NCBI GenBank assembly: GCA_037693485.1
Contig: CM075346.1
Location: 61,127,001 to 61,191,000 of the forward strand
Length of the DNA stretch: 64,000 bases
From: Kitagawia praeruptora
Lineage: Eukaryota > Streptophyta > Magnoliopsida > Apiales > Apiaceae
Direction: 5' to 3'
Made by a program: the position numbers and the translations under genes
Shown: piece by piece, positions 22,479-34,468 of the stretch
How positions within the stretch are numbered: the stretch's first letter is position 1
Layout: each line of letters starts with the position of its first letter
Notes under the pieces: generated by a model
Databases searched by the model: none
What the model saw: only the letters and a program-made list of their open reading frames with translations
What the model was told of the DNA's origin: nothing

Positions 22479-23733
22479 ATGGCTAGACGTAATAATAGAG
22501 CGAATGAAAGGGAAAATAAGAGAGATGAAGAAAGTCAGAACAGACAAAATGAAAATACTCGGAATGAACCAAATCAGGAAGAAGAAGAAGACGAATCAAC
22601 TGGCCAGCCAGGAAACCATGGAGGTGATCCCTTAAACCAATTTGTGGACCTACTAAGGCAGACTTTCGCTCATCCACAGAATCCCCAACAACCACCTGTT
22701 CCCCCGAACCAGGTAGCTAATTCATTTCGTGCCTTTAAGTCATTAAAGACCCCAGAGTTTGATGGAACTGCTAACCCCGTAGTAGCCAGAGCATGGCTGA
22801 AAGAAATGGAGAAAGCTTTTGAAATCTTAATGGTAGATGAGGAACAAAAGACCCTTTTTGCTGCCTATCTCTTGAAGGGAGAGGCAAACTATTGGTGGGA
22901 GGCCAAGAAGAGTCTAGAGGGAGCGGGAATGATAACCTGGGAGCATTTTACTAGAGTGTTTCTAGAGAAGTATTCCCCTAGGTACCTGGAAAACCAAATG
23001 GAAATAACATTTTTGGAGTTAAAGCAAGACAATCTAACAGTGGTAGAGTATGAAACTAAATTTACTGAATTGTCTAGGTTTATTCCAGAATTTGTGTGTA
23101 CTGAAGAACAACGAGCAAAAAGGTTCCAACAAGGATTGAAACGATGGCTACGGACGAGAGTGGCACCATTTGAGTTAACTGATTATGCGACAGTAGTTCG
23201 AAAAGCATCTATTATAGAAGCCGAGAGTGAACAAACTCAAATAGGTCGAGAGATTAAGAAAAGGAAATTTGAGGGACAGAAAGGAGGTTCAAGTGAAGGA
23301 AGTTACTTTAGCAAGGTCGGTAAAGTACAAAAATATCAGTTTGTGGGAAAGTCAGGGATTAATAAGACTGCTAGTGAGACTGTTAATCAGGGTGGTAAAT
23401 CCTCAGGAACCTTTACCAGATTGTAACACGTGTGGTAAGAAGCATACGGGAGTGTGTAGAATGTTGGGAGTAACTTGTTTTAAGTGTGGACAAAAAGGAC
23501 ACTATCTTAACCAATGCCCATCAGTTGATACAAACCCTAGGAGTGACGTCAAGTGTTACCAGTACGGGAAATTAGGGCACATAGCTAGGGATTGTCGTTC
23601 TAGTGGGTCGTCTGCGACAGGACAAAGTATGACTGCTTCGAATAGACCTACTGCCAGAGTGTACAATATGACCTTAGGAGATGCGTTGAAGAAACCAGCT
23701 GCAGACACAGGTATTTTTTATTTAACCTTTTAA
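22479..23733 (+). pseudogene. gag of element A: capsid and zinc knuckles, one frameshift
   Basis: The start MARRNNRANERENKR follows an untranslated leader. The capsid domain of the Retrotrans_gag family spans about residues 85-270 (PEFDGTANPVVARAWL, YLLKGEANYWWEAKK, VVEYETKFTELSRF, RFQQGLKRWLR). The frame slips near 23400 and continues as CNTCGKKHTGVC, then one intact knuckle CFKCGQKGHYLNQC. The second knuckle has lost its second cysteine (CYQYGKLGHIARDC). The frame ends at ADTGIFYLTF, where protease would begin. No polymerase follows. Confidence 0.85.
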
Positions 23734-24090
23734 GTGTAAATGTTGGTTAGGAATAAACTTGGTCAATGAATGGTGTAAATAAGTTAATAAAATAGATAAG
23801 AATAATCTATCTGTGGGAAAGCAAGCTATAGTGAAATGAGGAAATGAGTTATTCTCAAGTTATCCAAATCAATATCTACTGGTATAAGTATTTAGGGAAA
23901 TGATATGTATGAACAGGAAGTATATAGTATAGATAATATTTCTTTAAAAGTGTTAAAGGAATATTAGTAGAAATTATTTTCTGGAAAATTTTACAGAGAT
24001 ATATATATATATATCTAAAGATTGGTATATTAATATTTTATATTATGATAGAGATCAAAATATAGTTAAACAATAAGTGAGATACACTAC

Positions 24091-24141
24091 CATTCAGGGA
24101 AGGCCAATGTGGTGGCCGATACCCTTAGTAAAAAGAGAAAG
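24091..24141 (+). pseudogene. RNase H C-terminal scrap of element A
   Basis: The 17 codons HSGKANVVADTLSKKRK match the conserved end of gypsy RNase H. They show that pol was once present and was removed by an internal deletion between about 23733 and 24090. No other pol sequence is seen. Confidence 0.75.
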
Positions 24142-24400
24142 GAGAGATGTGATAATATAGAATGACGGAATGCAGGAGAAGGTTGATACGGAAAAGATAG
24201 TGAAAGTACTGCTATTGATAAGCTAAATGACATGTTGATGAATGACAAGCAAGTTTATGTTGGTGTATTGCTGTACAAACAAGATAGAGATGTTTAAAGA
24301 GAAACTAAAGGATGGAGGAAGCAATATGAGAATTAGAGGGTGTAAAGTGAGAAGGGTATTCGTCGAAAACTTCAACATGATTCCGGGACAGAATTCTTTT

Positions 24401-24413
24401 AAGGAGGGAAGAC
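24401..24413 (+). other. Polypurine tract of element A
   Basis: AAGGAGGGAAGAC abuts the 3' LTR. The same tract precedes the 3' LTR of element C (45227-45239). Confidence 0.8.
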
Positions 24414-27400
24414 TGTAATAACCCTAACTTTAGAAATGCTACAGTACTTAAATTAATAGTGATTTTGAGGATTTAGGGAAATGATATGTAGGTACCCTAT
24501 AAGTGGAATAGAAAATGAATAATCAGAAATCATATTAACATTGTACTATGAGAATGAGTGACTCGAAACGATGACGGATTTCAGAAATTCCTGAGTATAG
24601 ATTTTTAAGATGTTTGATTTCAATTGAGCACTATTGTATTGGATATTAAAGAGTATGGATTATGAAAAGGGTGTATACTTTGAAGAACATGTGAAATTAG
24701 GTTAAACCAGGGGATTATTAAGTCAAGGGAATGCCAGAGGAATTTGGATTGTTAAGCAATTTAGAACCACTTGGATAATGAGGTATATTCGAAACGAATC
24801 GTAATTAGACGAATATGGAGACTAAACAACCAAGATTAATATTATAACAAGGATATACACACCACATTAGTATTTAGCAAAATCATTAAAACACTAATTA
24901 GAAAAAAAAACCACATGATCATCCAAATGACATCACTTCCTACATCACTTTCCACTAACTTTTTAAGGATTAATCTAGACAATTACTTGATAATTATCTT
25001 ATAAATCATACAAAATATCTACAAGACACTAGATAATCATCAAACCAACCACAAAAATCTCTCTTCCCCCACCATCATCCATTCGGCTACATCAAGAACA
25101 AACAAGAAAAAGGAAATTCAAAACCCTAGCACCAAGCCACTAAAACTCAAGGGAAATTTCATGGAGGTTGCTTATATATAAACTAAGGTATGTGTTAAAT
25201 TTGAGAGCAAACTAACTTCATTTGCCTAGTCGATAAATTCATCAAAGTGATGAATGAATAGTGATGAATGCTAACCCTTAAGACTAACTTTGATTTTTAT
25301 GGTTTCTTTGGAAGATGTAAGCTATAATAAGGTGATATAAAGGCTATACAAGTTGTATTAGGGCTTGTACTTACTCCGAAGAAGGTATGCTACTTGAAAC
25401 CCTAGCTTGATCTTTGAGTTTATGGTTGGTTTTAAGGTTAAGTTTGTGTAAAGAGTGGATTTATGGTTATATAAGTGTTTAAAGTATTTTAAATGATTAT
25501 GGAAGTGTTTTGTGTTGGAAACCATGGCTGGTATGATGACCACATGGTGTATAGATTCATATATATGTTGGATGATGAGTTTGGAGGTGTGAAAAATTTG
25601 GAAAGTACGAAAGTATAGCCGTTATAATGCCCGATTTTCGTTAAAACAGTAATTACTTGTTAAAAACAGAGCATTCCGAATCTGTCAAGGTCAGTAGGGC
25701 ATAACCACTGGTCATGATAGGATAGATCTTAGTTCATGGATCATTTTGATATAAAGTACGTAAAAAGCTGATGAACGGTTTAGGAGATGTGGCCAAAATT
25801 GTAAAAGTGGTTCGAAAGCGTAAGTGCGAGTTCGTAACTTCAATTGAACACCCTTAACCTAAGTGATTCCGTTACGAATCTTGATAATTAAATAATAGAG
25901 GTCATAAGGAAGGTATAGGAGAAGGTCTCATGTCGAACGAATAATTTTTCAATTATATAAAAATGTTTAGATCAAGAGTATGTTAATGGAATACCCATTA
26001 AACGGATAAAGGATAATTTTCTCGAGTTAATGGTCGACTTAAAAGTCTTTAAGACTCAAATACCAATTAAGCGTATAAGATAATGACATGCCTCGATAGT
26101 GGGCTTAGTGTCATTAAGTGGCAGTGTTAATAAGATTTATGTTATGGTGTGCTTGATAAGCTAAAACGAATACGGAAATGATTGAGAATTATTAAAGGTA
26201 TTAATTTGGAACCCATGTACATTATATTTAAATATCTTTGATAAGGTTATAAAAAGATTAGGGGATCAAGTGAGTTAAATGGTTAGGATAAGTGTTGTTA
26301 GTAATAATAACTATAATGGGGCATATGCTAATGATGATCCTTTTCGTTCTTATAGAAACTCAAGACGAACACCGGGTCATACCTCTGGGATTTAGAGATC
26401 GAGGCAAGATTTCTTTTACCATTATTTTGATAATTAAAGAAAAGTGGTTTTGCTAGATAATATATGAATCTTAAATCAATATATGATATGGATGACGGAT
26501 ATGGATTGTGGATATGGATATGAATATGAATGGAGCTAATATACTTTATGGCTTCAAAAGATATGAAAAAGAATGGTATCAGTTGTTATGTAGGGTTATA
26601 TGGTTTATAATATTCTGTTATTTATAATCTTTAGACATTTGTGATTTAATAAATTTTATTTGAATATTATTTAATACTTTAAAAATAGAAGGAAAAGTTT
26701 ATGTATTTAATAGCATATTTGACTTTATTAAATACAGAAGAGATGTCTGAGTCATAATCAAAGTATTATGATGTATGTATTTTTTAAAGATGATGATAAA
26801 TGGAAATGGAAATGATATATGTGAATGAAAATGGAAACGGAAAATGGAAAATATGGAATGGTGTTTAATAAATGGAATAATGATTTGATAAAAAGGGGTG
26901 ATTGCAACAGCAAGCTTAAGAGGCTGTGTTCGGCACAGTCTGGCACTCAATATTTTATTACGGCCCAAGAGATGCCAAAGGGGGATGTAGCAGAGAGCCT
27001 TCCTCCAAGGATGATGACCAGGTTGGATCATTCACTAGTAGTAAACAGAGAGAAGGTACGATTAGGCGACTGATCATCGTCCTAATGTATCAGGCGATAA
27101 CAGATATCCCCAAAGTATTTAAAGAAAGAATTGATAATGGTTACAGATTGACATACTGAAAAAGGAAAAATGGTATGAAATTATGGAATTATTTTTATGA
27201 TTTAGGGAAATGATATGTAGGTACCCTATAAGTGGAATAGAAAATTAATAATCAGAAATCATATTAACATTGTACTATGAGAATGAGTGACTCGAAACGA
27301 TGACGGATTTCAGAAATTCCTGAGTATAGATTTTTAAGATGTTTGATTTCAAATGAGCACTATTGTATTGGATATTAAAGAGTATGGATTATGAAAAGGG

Positions 27401-30400
27401 TGTATACTTTGAAGAACATGTGAAATTAGGTTAAACCAGGGGATTATTAAGTCAAGGGAATGCCAGAGGAATTTGGATTGTTAAGCAATTTAGAACCACT
27501 AGGATAATGAGGTATGTTTGAAACAAATCATAATTAGACGAATATAGAGACTAAACAACCAAGATTAATATTATAACAAGGATATACACACCAAATTAGT
27601 ATTTTGCAAAATCATTAAAACACTAATTAGAAAAAAAAACAAAAAACCACATGATCATCCAAATGACATATTTCCTACATCACTTTCCACTAACTTTTAA
27701 GGATTAATTTAGAGTATTACTTGATAATTATCTTATAAATCATACAAAATATCTACAAGACACTAGATAATCATCAAACCAACCACAAAAATCTCTCTTC
27801 CTCCACCATCATCCATTCGGCTACATCAAGAACAAACAAGAAAAAGGAAATTTAAAACCCTAGCACCAAGCCACTAAAACTCAAGGGAAAATTCATGGAG
27901 GTTGCTTATATATAGACTAAGGTATGTGTTAAATTTGAGAGCAAACTAAATTCATTTGCCTAGTCAATAAATTCATCAAAGTGATGAATGAATAGTGATG
28001 AATAGTAACCCTTAAGACTAACTTTGATTTTTATGGTTTCTTTGGAAGATGTAAGCTATAATAAGGTTTTTATAAAGGCTATACAATAGGTTTATTAGGG
28101 CTTGTACTTACTCCAAAGAAGGTATGCTACTTGAAACCCTAGCTTGATCTTTGAGTTTATGGTTGGTTTTAAGGTTAAGTTTGGGTAAAGAGTGGATTTA
28201 TGGTTATATAACTGTTTAAAAGTATTTTAAATGATTATGGAAGTGTTTTGTGTTGGAAACCATGGCTAGTATGATGACCACATGGTGTATAGATTCATAT
28301 ATATGTTGGATGATGAGTTTGGAGGTGTGAAAAATTTGGAAAGTACGAAAGTATAGCCGTTACAATGCCCGATTTTCGTTAAAATAGTAATTACTTGTTA
28401 AAAACAGAGCATTCCGAATCTGTCAAGGTCAGTAGGGCATAACCACTGGTCATGATAGGATAGATCTTAGTTCATGGATCGTTTTGATATAAAGTACGTA
28501 AAAAGCTGATGAACGGTTTAGGAGATGTGGCCAAAATTGTAAAAGTGGTTCGAAAGCGTAAGTGCGAGTTCGTAACTTCAATTGAACACCCTTAACCTAA
28601 GTGATTCCGTTACGAATCTTGATGATTAAATAATAGAGGTCATAAGGAAGGTATAGGAGAAGGTCTCATATCGAACGAATAATTTTTCAATTTTAAAAAA
28701 ATGTTTAGATCAAGAGTATGTTAATAGAATAACCCTTAAACGGGTAAAGGATAATTTTCTTGAGTTAATGGTCGACTTAAAAGTCTTTAAGACTCAAATA
28801 CCAATTAAGTGTATAAGATAATGACATGCCTCGATAGTGGGCTTAGTGTCATTAAGTGGCGGTGTTAATAAGATTTATGTTATAGTGTGCTTGATAAGCT
28901 AAAACGAATACGGAAATGATTGAGAATTATTAAAGGTATTAATTTGGAACCCATGTACATTATATTTAAATATCTTTGATAAGGTTATAAAAAGATTAGG
29001 GGATCAAGTGAGTTAAATGGTTAGGATAAGTGTTGTTAGTAATAATAACTATAATGGGGCATATGCTAATGATGATCCTTTTCGTTCTTATAGAAACTCA
29101 AGACGAACACCGGGTCATACCTCTGGGATTTAGAGATCGAGGCAAGATTTCTTTTACCCTTATTTTGATAATTAAAGAAAAGTGATTTTGCTAGATAATA
29201 TATGAATCTTATATCAATATATGATATGGATTACGGATATGGATAGTGGATATGGATATGAATATGAATGGAGCTAATATACTTTATGGCTTCAAAAGAT
29301 ATGAAAAAGAATGGTATCAGTTGTTATGTAGGGTTATATGGTTTATAATATTCTGTTATTTATAATCTTTATACATTTGTGATTTAATAAATATTATTTG
29401 AATATTATTTAATACTTTAAAAATAGAAGGAATAGTTTATGTATTTAATAGCATATTTGACTTTATTAAATACAGAAGAGATGTCTGAGTCATAATCAAA
29501 GTATTATGATGTATGTATTTTTTTAAAGATGATGATAAATGGAAATGGAAATGATATATGTGAATGAAAATGGAAACGAAAAATGGAAAATATGAAATGG
29601 TGTTTTATAAATGCAATAATGATCTGATAAAAAGGGGGGATTGCAACAGCAAGCGTAAGAGGCTGTGTTCGGCACAGTCCGGCACTCAATATTTTATTAC
29701 GGCCCAAGAGATGCCGAAGGGGGATGTAGCAGAGAGCCTTCCTCCAGGGATGATGACCAGGTTGGATCATTCCTTCTACTAATAGTAAACAGAGAGCAGG
29801 TACGATTAGGCGACTGATCATCGTCCTAACGTATCATGCTACAACAGATATCCCCAAAGTATTTAAAGAAAGAATTGATAATGGTTACAGATTGACATAC
29901 TGAAAAAGGTAAAATGGTATGAAATTATGGAATTATTTTTATGATTTAGAAGAGAAACTGATATTATATTATATTAGAAGAGAAACTGATATTATATTAT
30001 ATTAGAAGAGAAACTGATATTATATGGTTTTATATTTCTTTTCATATAAAAATAAATAGATGGTGTATTTAATAAATAAAAATTAATTCTTTTCTTAAAG
30101 ATTATGATGTGTCTTCCGTTTATTAATATATATATATATATATATATGTTTCCTTTGATACTGGTTTACAAATTTATCTTGCTTAGCTATCATAGCTCAC
30201 TCTTGTTACTTATGTATATAACAACTAGGTCAAATGCCGATACTCCGCACTACACCCCGCAAGAGGGTAAGGGAAAGACGACCTTCTGAGAGAGTGCTGG
30301 AGTCTATCCCTGAGGTAGCTGATAGGCAGATGGGTATTGGTAGACTTATGTGTATTAAGTGTGTAAGTTGAGAACTAAACTTTTGATTGTTGAAATGCTT

Positions 30401-30658
30401 CCTCTCGAAGTAATATTCAGCAATGTACTTAAGTAAGATTCTGGGTTTGTAATAACTCTTTTAACTTTAAACAGTTATTATTATTATGGATGTTGTTCTC
30501 TGAGCATATGACAGGTGTGTATGTGTGTTGAGATTATTGTGGGGTCATTTGTGTGAGTATTAAATGGTAATAAAAAAAATAAAAAAAAGAAAAGACAGTG
30601 CTAATAAAAGGAATTTGAGTGTGCCTGGATTCCTGACCCCGGATTTGGGGCTGTCACA
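24414..30658 (+). repeat. 3' LTR of element A, enlarged by a tandem duplication
   Basis: It is 6245 bp long. The block from GATTTAGGGAAATGATATG to GGAATTATTTTTAT occurs twice, at 24470-27198 and 27199-29942. Without one copy the LTR is about 3.5 kb, as in the 5' LTR. It contains the empty sites for all insertions found in the 5' LTR, including the plain TA run at 30125-30147. Small peptides here, such as those near 26825 and 29564, are translations of repeat sequence. Confidence 0.85.
24470..29942 (+). repeat. 2.73-kb tandem duplication within the 3' LTR of A
   Basis: Copy 1 is 24470-27198 (2729 bp) and copy 2 is 27199-29942 (2744 bp). The junction joins TTATTTTTAT to GATTTAGGGA, and GATTTAG is also present at the far end, so recombination at a 7-base match is likely. 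The copies differ at scattered sites, so the event is not fresh. Confidence 0.85.
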
Positions 30659-30948
30659 AATTGAAAGCTAATTTTTTAAAAAAAAACAATAAAGAAGGGT
30701 TTTGAACTTTTCAACGGGGGTTGTATTTGTTTTGATGATTGGTTATAATATTAATATTAATTCAATTGGTATGAATTCACCGATAAGTAATTTTTATACT
30801 TAAGTTAATTAACATTCCAATAAAATTATATCTTTTTCTAAATAATAATTAAAATAATATATTTATATTAATTAATTAATATAATTTATCGGCCAGTACG
30901 TAGCACGGGTAGAGCGCTAGTATATGATAAAAATTCTAAGTTTATAAA
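30659..30948. other. Spacer with possible Helitron 3' end
   Basis: This is AT-rich DNA with no gene. The end GTAGCACGGGTAGAGCGCTAG followed by T (up to 30921) resembles a Helitron terminus, with CTAG before a T and an upstream GC-rich hairpin half. The other hairpin half is degenerate and no 5' end was identified. Confidence 0.3.
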
Positions 30949-31205
30949 TGTTGAGACATACATGTCTATAGATGATGATAACAAATACCATAAGGCAGAA
31001 AATGAATCAAGGAATCGAAGCTGATAAATAAATCAGGAAGCCAACTGAAATGCATATCAACTAAAGCAACATTAAGAATGGAACTCTGCAAACAGTTAGG
31101 AAGTTTTTTGTAACAAGCCTTGAGATGCGAAAATCAAGTATCAGTAATCAGAAGAGAGTTTGCTGTAACCATGCAAGTAAGTTCAAGAAATCAAGAAAAG
31201 AAGAG

Positions 31206-31350
31206 TTTGAGAAGTCATTCGAGAACTCTACAAAAAGGATTTATTCGAGAAGTCTATAACATACACTAATCGAGAAGTCTACACAATAGGCTGTTCGAGA
31301 AGTCATTCGAGAACTCACAAAAAGGAACTATTCGAGAAGTCAACATTCTG
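31206..31350 (+). repeat. Array of TTCGAGAAGTC / TTCGAGAACTC motifs in LTR E
   Basis: About eight copies of the 11-bp motif occur in 145 bp, spaced 10-30 bp apart. TTCGAGAAGTCATTCGAGAA repeats as a pair. It parallels the motif array in the other copia LTR (3424-3662) in position, but not in sequence. Confidence 0.75.
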
Positions 31351-31563
31351 CTCGAGAACTCAGTCTGGATTCGTAATAATGCCAGAGTTCTCTAATGGAA
31401 CATATCGAATGGAGATTAAACCCAGAATTACTTTGCAACCCGTGACTTATAGACAGTGGCCAATTACACATAGGATATTACGAGTAGGGAGTCAAATTGT
31501 AAATATTTAAAGGCTCAAACTCTTCCAAGTGAAAGGTGAAATCAGTCATTGTTTATCCGACTT

Positions 31564-33012
31564 TGATAGAGTATATTATATATATATTTTATAGGATTTT
31601 ATTCCCACATTTACGATGCTTTTTCGAATAATCGTGTCAATTTAATTAGTTTTATTTAAGTTTTGTTGCAGGAAATAAATAAATGCCAAGTCGGAAGGAA
31701 TCGAGCATTATTTAAAGATTTTATGTGATTTTTAGCTCGAATGATTTATTTTGTGAAATTACGAGGAGAAATGATGGAATTCCGGATTGTTACTTAGAAA
31801 TTTTGGAACAAAACAAAGGAATGTCCAGGGGCTTTTAGGCGCTACAGCACTACTTGAGTCAGCGAAATGGCAGTAAAGCAGGAAAATTCCAGGAGCTCCA
31901 CAGCGCAACAGCGCCTGGATCAGCGCACCTGCGCGTCTTGCATCTGCGCAACAGTGTGAGAAACAGAAAATTCCAGGGAATGACTAGCGCAACAGCGCCA
32001 TAGGAAGGGCAGCTGCGCGTTCCGTAGATGCGCAATAGCGCATGGATTTCGAGCAGCAGCGCTTCATGCCTCCTGTGCTTGTGCGGGAAAAAATAGAATT
32101 AAATTCTATTTCCTATTTGGAATATAATTCCAATTAAAAATCAGCTGGGCTCTTTTATTTTTGGCAATAACCTTAGTTGTTTAGGAATTTGTAACCACCT
32201 CTATATAAATACTTTTAGGGATCTATCTTTAGGGAGATCTTTTACACACAATTTTTACATACGTTCTTAATATTGAAAAGCTAGGGTTTGATTTTCTTCT
32301 CTCCATCTTTGCAAGCTCAATTTAATTCTTGGATTTAATTTTTCTTCGTTATTCAAAGGTTTAAGGTATTTCTTATCTTCTCCTTATTAATTACATGTTT
32401 ATTATGGCTTTCTTGATTATTATTGTTAGTTTTAATCCTAGAATGAGTGAGTAATTTAATTCTAGGGTATTAAGGGGAGCCATGTTTGCACCATGATTTA
32501 GGCTTAATTTGATTAGTAGATTGATGGGTAGAGAGTAATTCTGATTGATATGTTCTAATTCTTAATTTGTGTAATTGCGCAATATCACGGATTAATCGAT
32601 TACAATAGGAGTAATAGATCGAAAGATTTTACTACTAGAGGCTTACATACAATTAGCGGAATTGAAGGTGATTGTGGAAGCATCACTAAATATTCTGAGA
32701 GTGTTAATGCTTGAAAAAGATTAACCATTGCTTTAACTACTTAATCCCATTAAAAAGCTATACCTTTGTGATTTGTTTGGTGTAAGCATGGTGAACCTGA
32801 ATTGCCCTAGATCCCATTATTAATTGATTTAAATCATAGTTAAATTTGTTTTAGTAGTTAATAAAATTCTCTAATAATCGTTTGTGACTAGAAACAATTG
32901 ATAATAGTTGAATTGAAATTGAAACTGTCTCCTTGAGGAATCGACCCGTATTTGCTAGTATCTACTACAATTGATACTGTGCGCTTGCGGTTAGACATAA
33001 TTTTACATATCA
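31564..33012 (+). repeat. 5' LTR of element B
   Basis: It is 1449 bp, TGATAGAG...ACATATCA, the same termini as element D. A TATA box (CTATATAAATAC) lies near 32201-32212. A GC-rich block at 31888-32060 has two diverged units of about 90 bp built on GCGCAACAGCGCC and CTGCGCG motifs. Confidence 0.9.
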
Positions 33013-33018
33013 AGTTTT

Positions 33019-33036
33019 TGGCACCGCTGCTGGGGA
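33019..33036 (+). other. Primer-binding site, Asp-tRNA type (element B)
   Basis: TGGCACCGCTGCTGGGGA lies six bases inside the LTR. Two bases differ from the site in element D. Confidence 0.7.
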
Positions 33037-33143
33037 GACGCCTAGTTTCTATAAATTTAGTTCGATTGTTTTAGATTGTTTCTCTTGTCTCTTTGGAACT
33101 CTTGTTCCAACTGAGACCGATCTTACTGCTTTTCCTTGTTTAG

Positions 33144-34468
33144 TTGTTGATGCCCAGGACCAGGTCTCAAACGAAAGAAGATCAAGCGAAAGAGGATACA
33201 ACTCCTCTTAGTCCAGATTCTGGAATTACTTGTCAACAATACATAGATCAACAAAGGAAAGAGAAGCAGCAAAAGATACCTGAACCAAAGATTAAAATGG
33301 TAGACCTTCCTCCCAAATCTTTGAAGAACTACTCACAGCCCTCTCCGAGTGGGGTACCTACCGGCCTTGCTATGCCCGCGATTCAAGCAGCAAATTTCGA
33401 GATCAAGCCTGCTTTGCTCACTATGATCCAACAGAATCAATTTGCTGGGCTTGCCTCTGAAGACCCTACAAATCATCTGCAACGGTTTCAACAGCTCTGT
33501 TCTACAATTAAACATCAGGGAGTCACTCCAGACCAGTTGAAAGTCATGTTGTTCGGTTTCTCTCTTCGTGATAAAGCTCAAAAGTGGTTGACCGATATTG
33601 ACTTGACCGAGTGGGATGAGATTGCTCAAGCCTTCTTAACTGAGTTCTTCCCTCCCAACAGAATCGACGATTTGATCGACAAGATGATGGGTTTTAAGCA
33701 AGATTATGGTGAATCTCTTCGGGAAGCTTAGGACAGATTCAAGGATTATCAACGTGCATGCCCTCACCATGGTCTTGAGAAGTGGTTTCTGTTTAAACGC
33801 TTCTACAATGGTCTTGATCCTGAAACAAAAGGTATGGTTGATAACGCTGCAGGTGGCGTGTTTTTAGACAAAGGAGTTGATGATGCACATGCTTTTCTTT
33901 CAAATTTGGCTGCCAATCATTTCAGTAACCCGAGAGCAGCCAAGAAAGGGGGTAAACTTAAAGTGGATGCTTACTCTCTATTATCATCTCAACTCGCTGC
34001 ATTGACTCAAGAGATTCACTCACTGAAGACATCCCAGCCCTCTACTCAACCTATGAGTATCAATGCATTGTCATCCATGGCTCCAATGAATAATCCTGTT
34101 TGTGAAGTTTGTGGCATCCAAGGCCACTATGGTAACGATTGCCAATACAATGCTCAAAATTCACAACATTTTCAGATGGAGCAAGCAAATGTTTTCCAAC
34201 AGAGGCAGTAGTACAATCCGTACTCCAACACTTACAATCCTGGTTGGAAAGATCATCCTAACTTCTCATATAGGAACAATAATGCTCAGAATTCAAATGT
34301 TCCTAATCAGCAGTAATATCAACAGTCGTACCAGCCCCCTCCACAGCAGCAGTATAGGCCTCCTCAAGGACCTATGAATCCCCCTGGATTCCAAAGGCCT
34401 CCTCAGAATTATGCTCCTCAAGCAAATCAAGCTGCACAGGCTGATAATCAAGGTGACATGATGAAATA
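33144..34468 (+). pseudogene. gag of element B (capsid and zinc knuckle)
   Basis: The start is MLMPRTRSQTKEDQ. The capsid part runs from about FEIKPALLTMIQQNQFAG to GGVFLDKGVDDAHAFLSNLA, with DPTNHLQRFQQLCSTIK and LRDKAQKWL typical of Athila gag. One CCHC-type knuckle, CEVCGIQGHYGNDC, lies near 34110-34150. A Q/N/P-rich tail follows. Stops interrupt at 33729-33731 (TAG), 34209-34211 (TAG) and 34314-34316 (TAA), and the frame changes near 34465. Without these, gag would continue into the coiled coil at the start of the next feature. Confidence 0.85.

Larger units (their letters stand above)
10408..30658 (+). mobile_element. Element A: non-autonomous Ty3/gypsy (Tekay/Del-like) retrotransposon with nested insertions
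   Basis: LTRs begin TGTAATAACCC and end GGGGCTGTCACA. The 5' LTR is 10408-20822, swollen by nested insertions, and the 3' LTR is 24414-30658. The internal part (20823-24413) carries an initiator-Met primer-binding site, an extra ORF, gag, a scrap of RNase H and a polypurine tract. Protease, reverse transcriptase and integrase are gone. Flanking 5-mers are AAATG (10403-10407) and AATTG (30659-30663), one mismatch apart, as expected for an old duplication. The capsid type and long LTRs point to the Tekay/Del chromovirus group, though no chromodomain remains to prove it. Confidence 0.8.
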
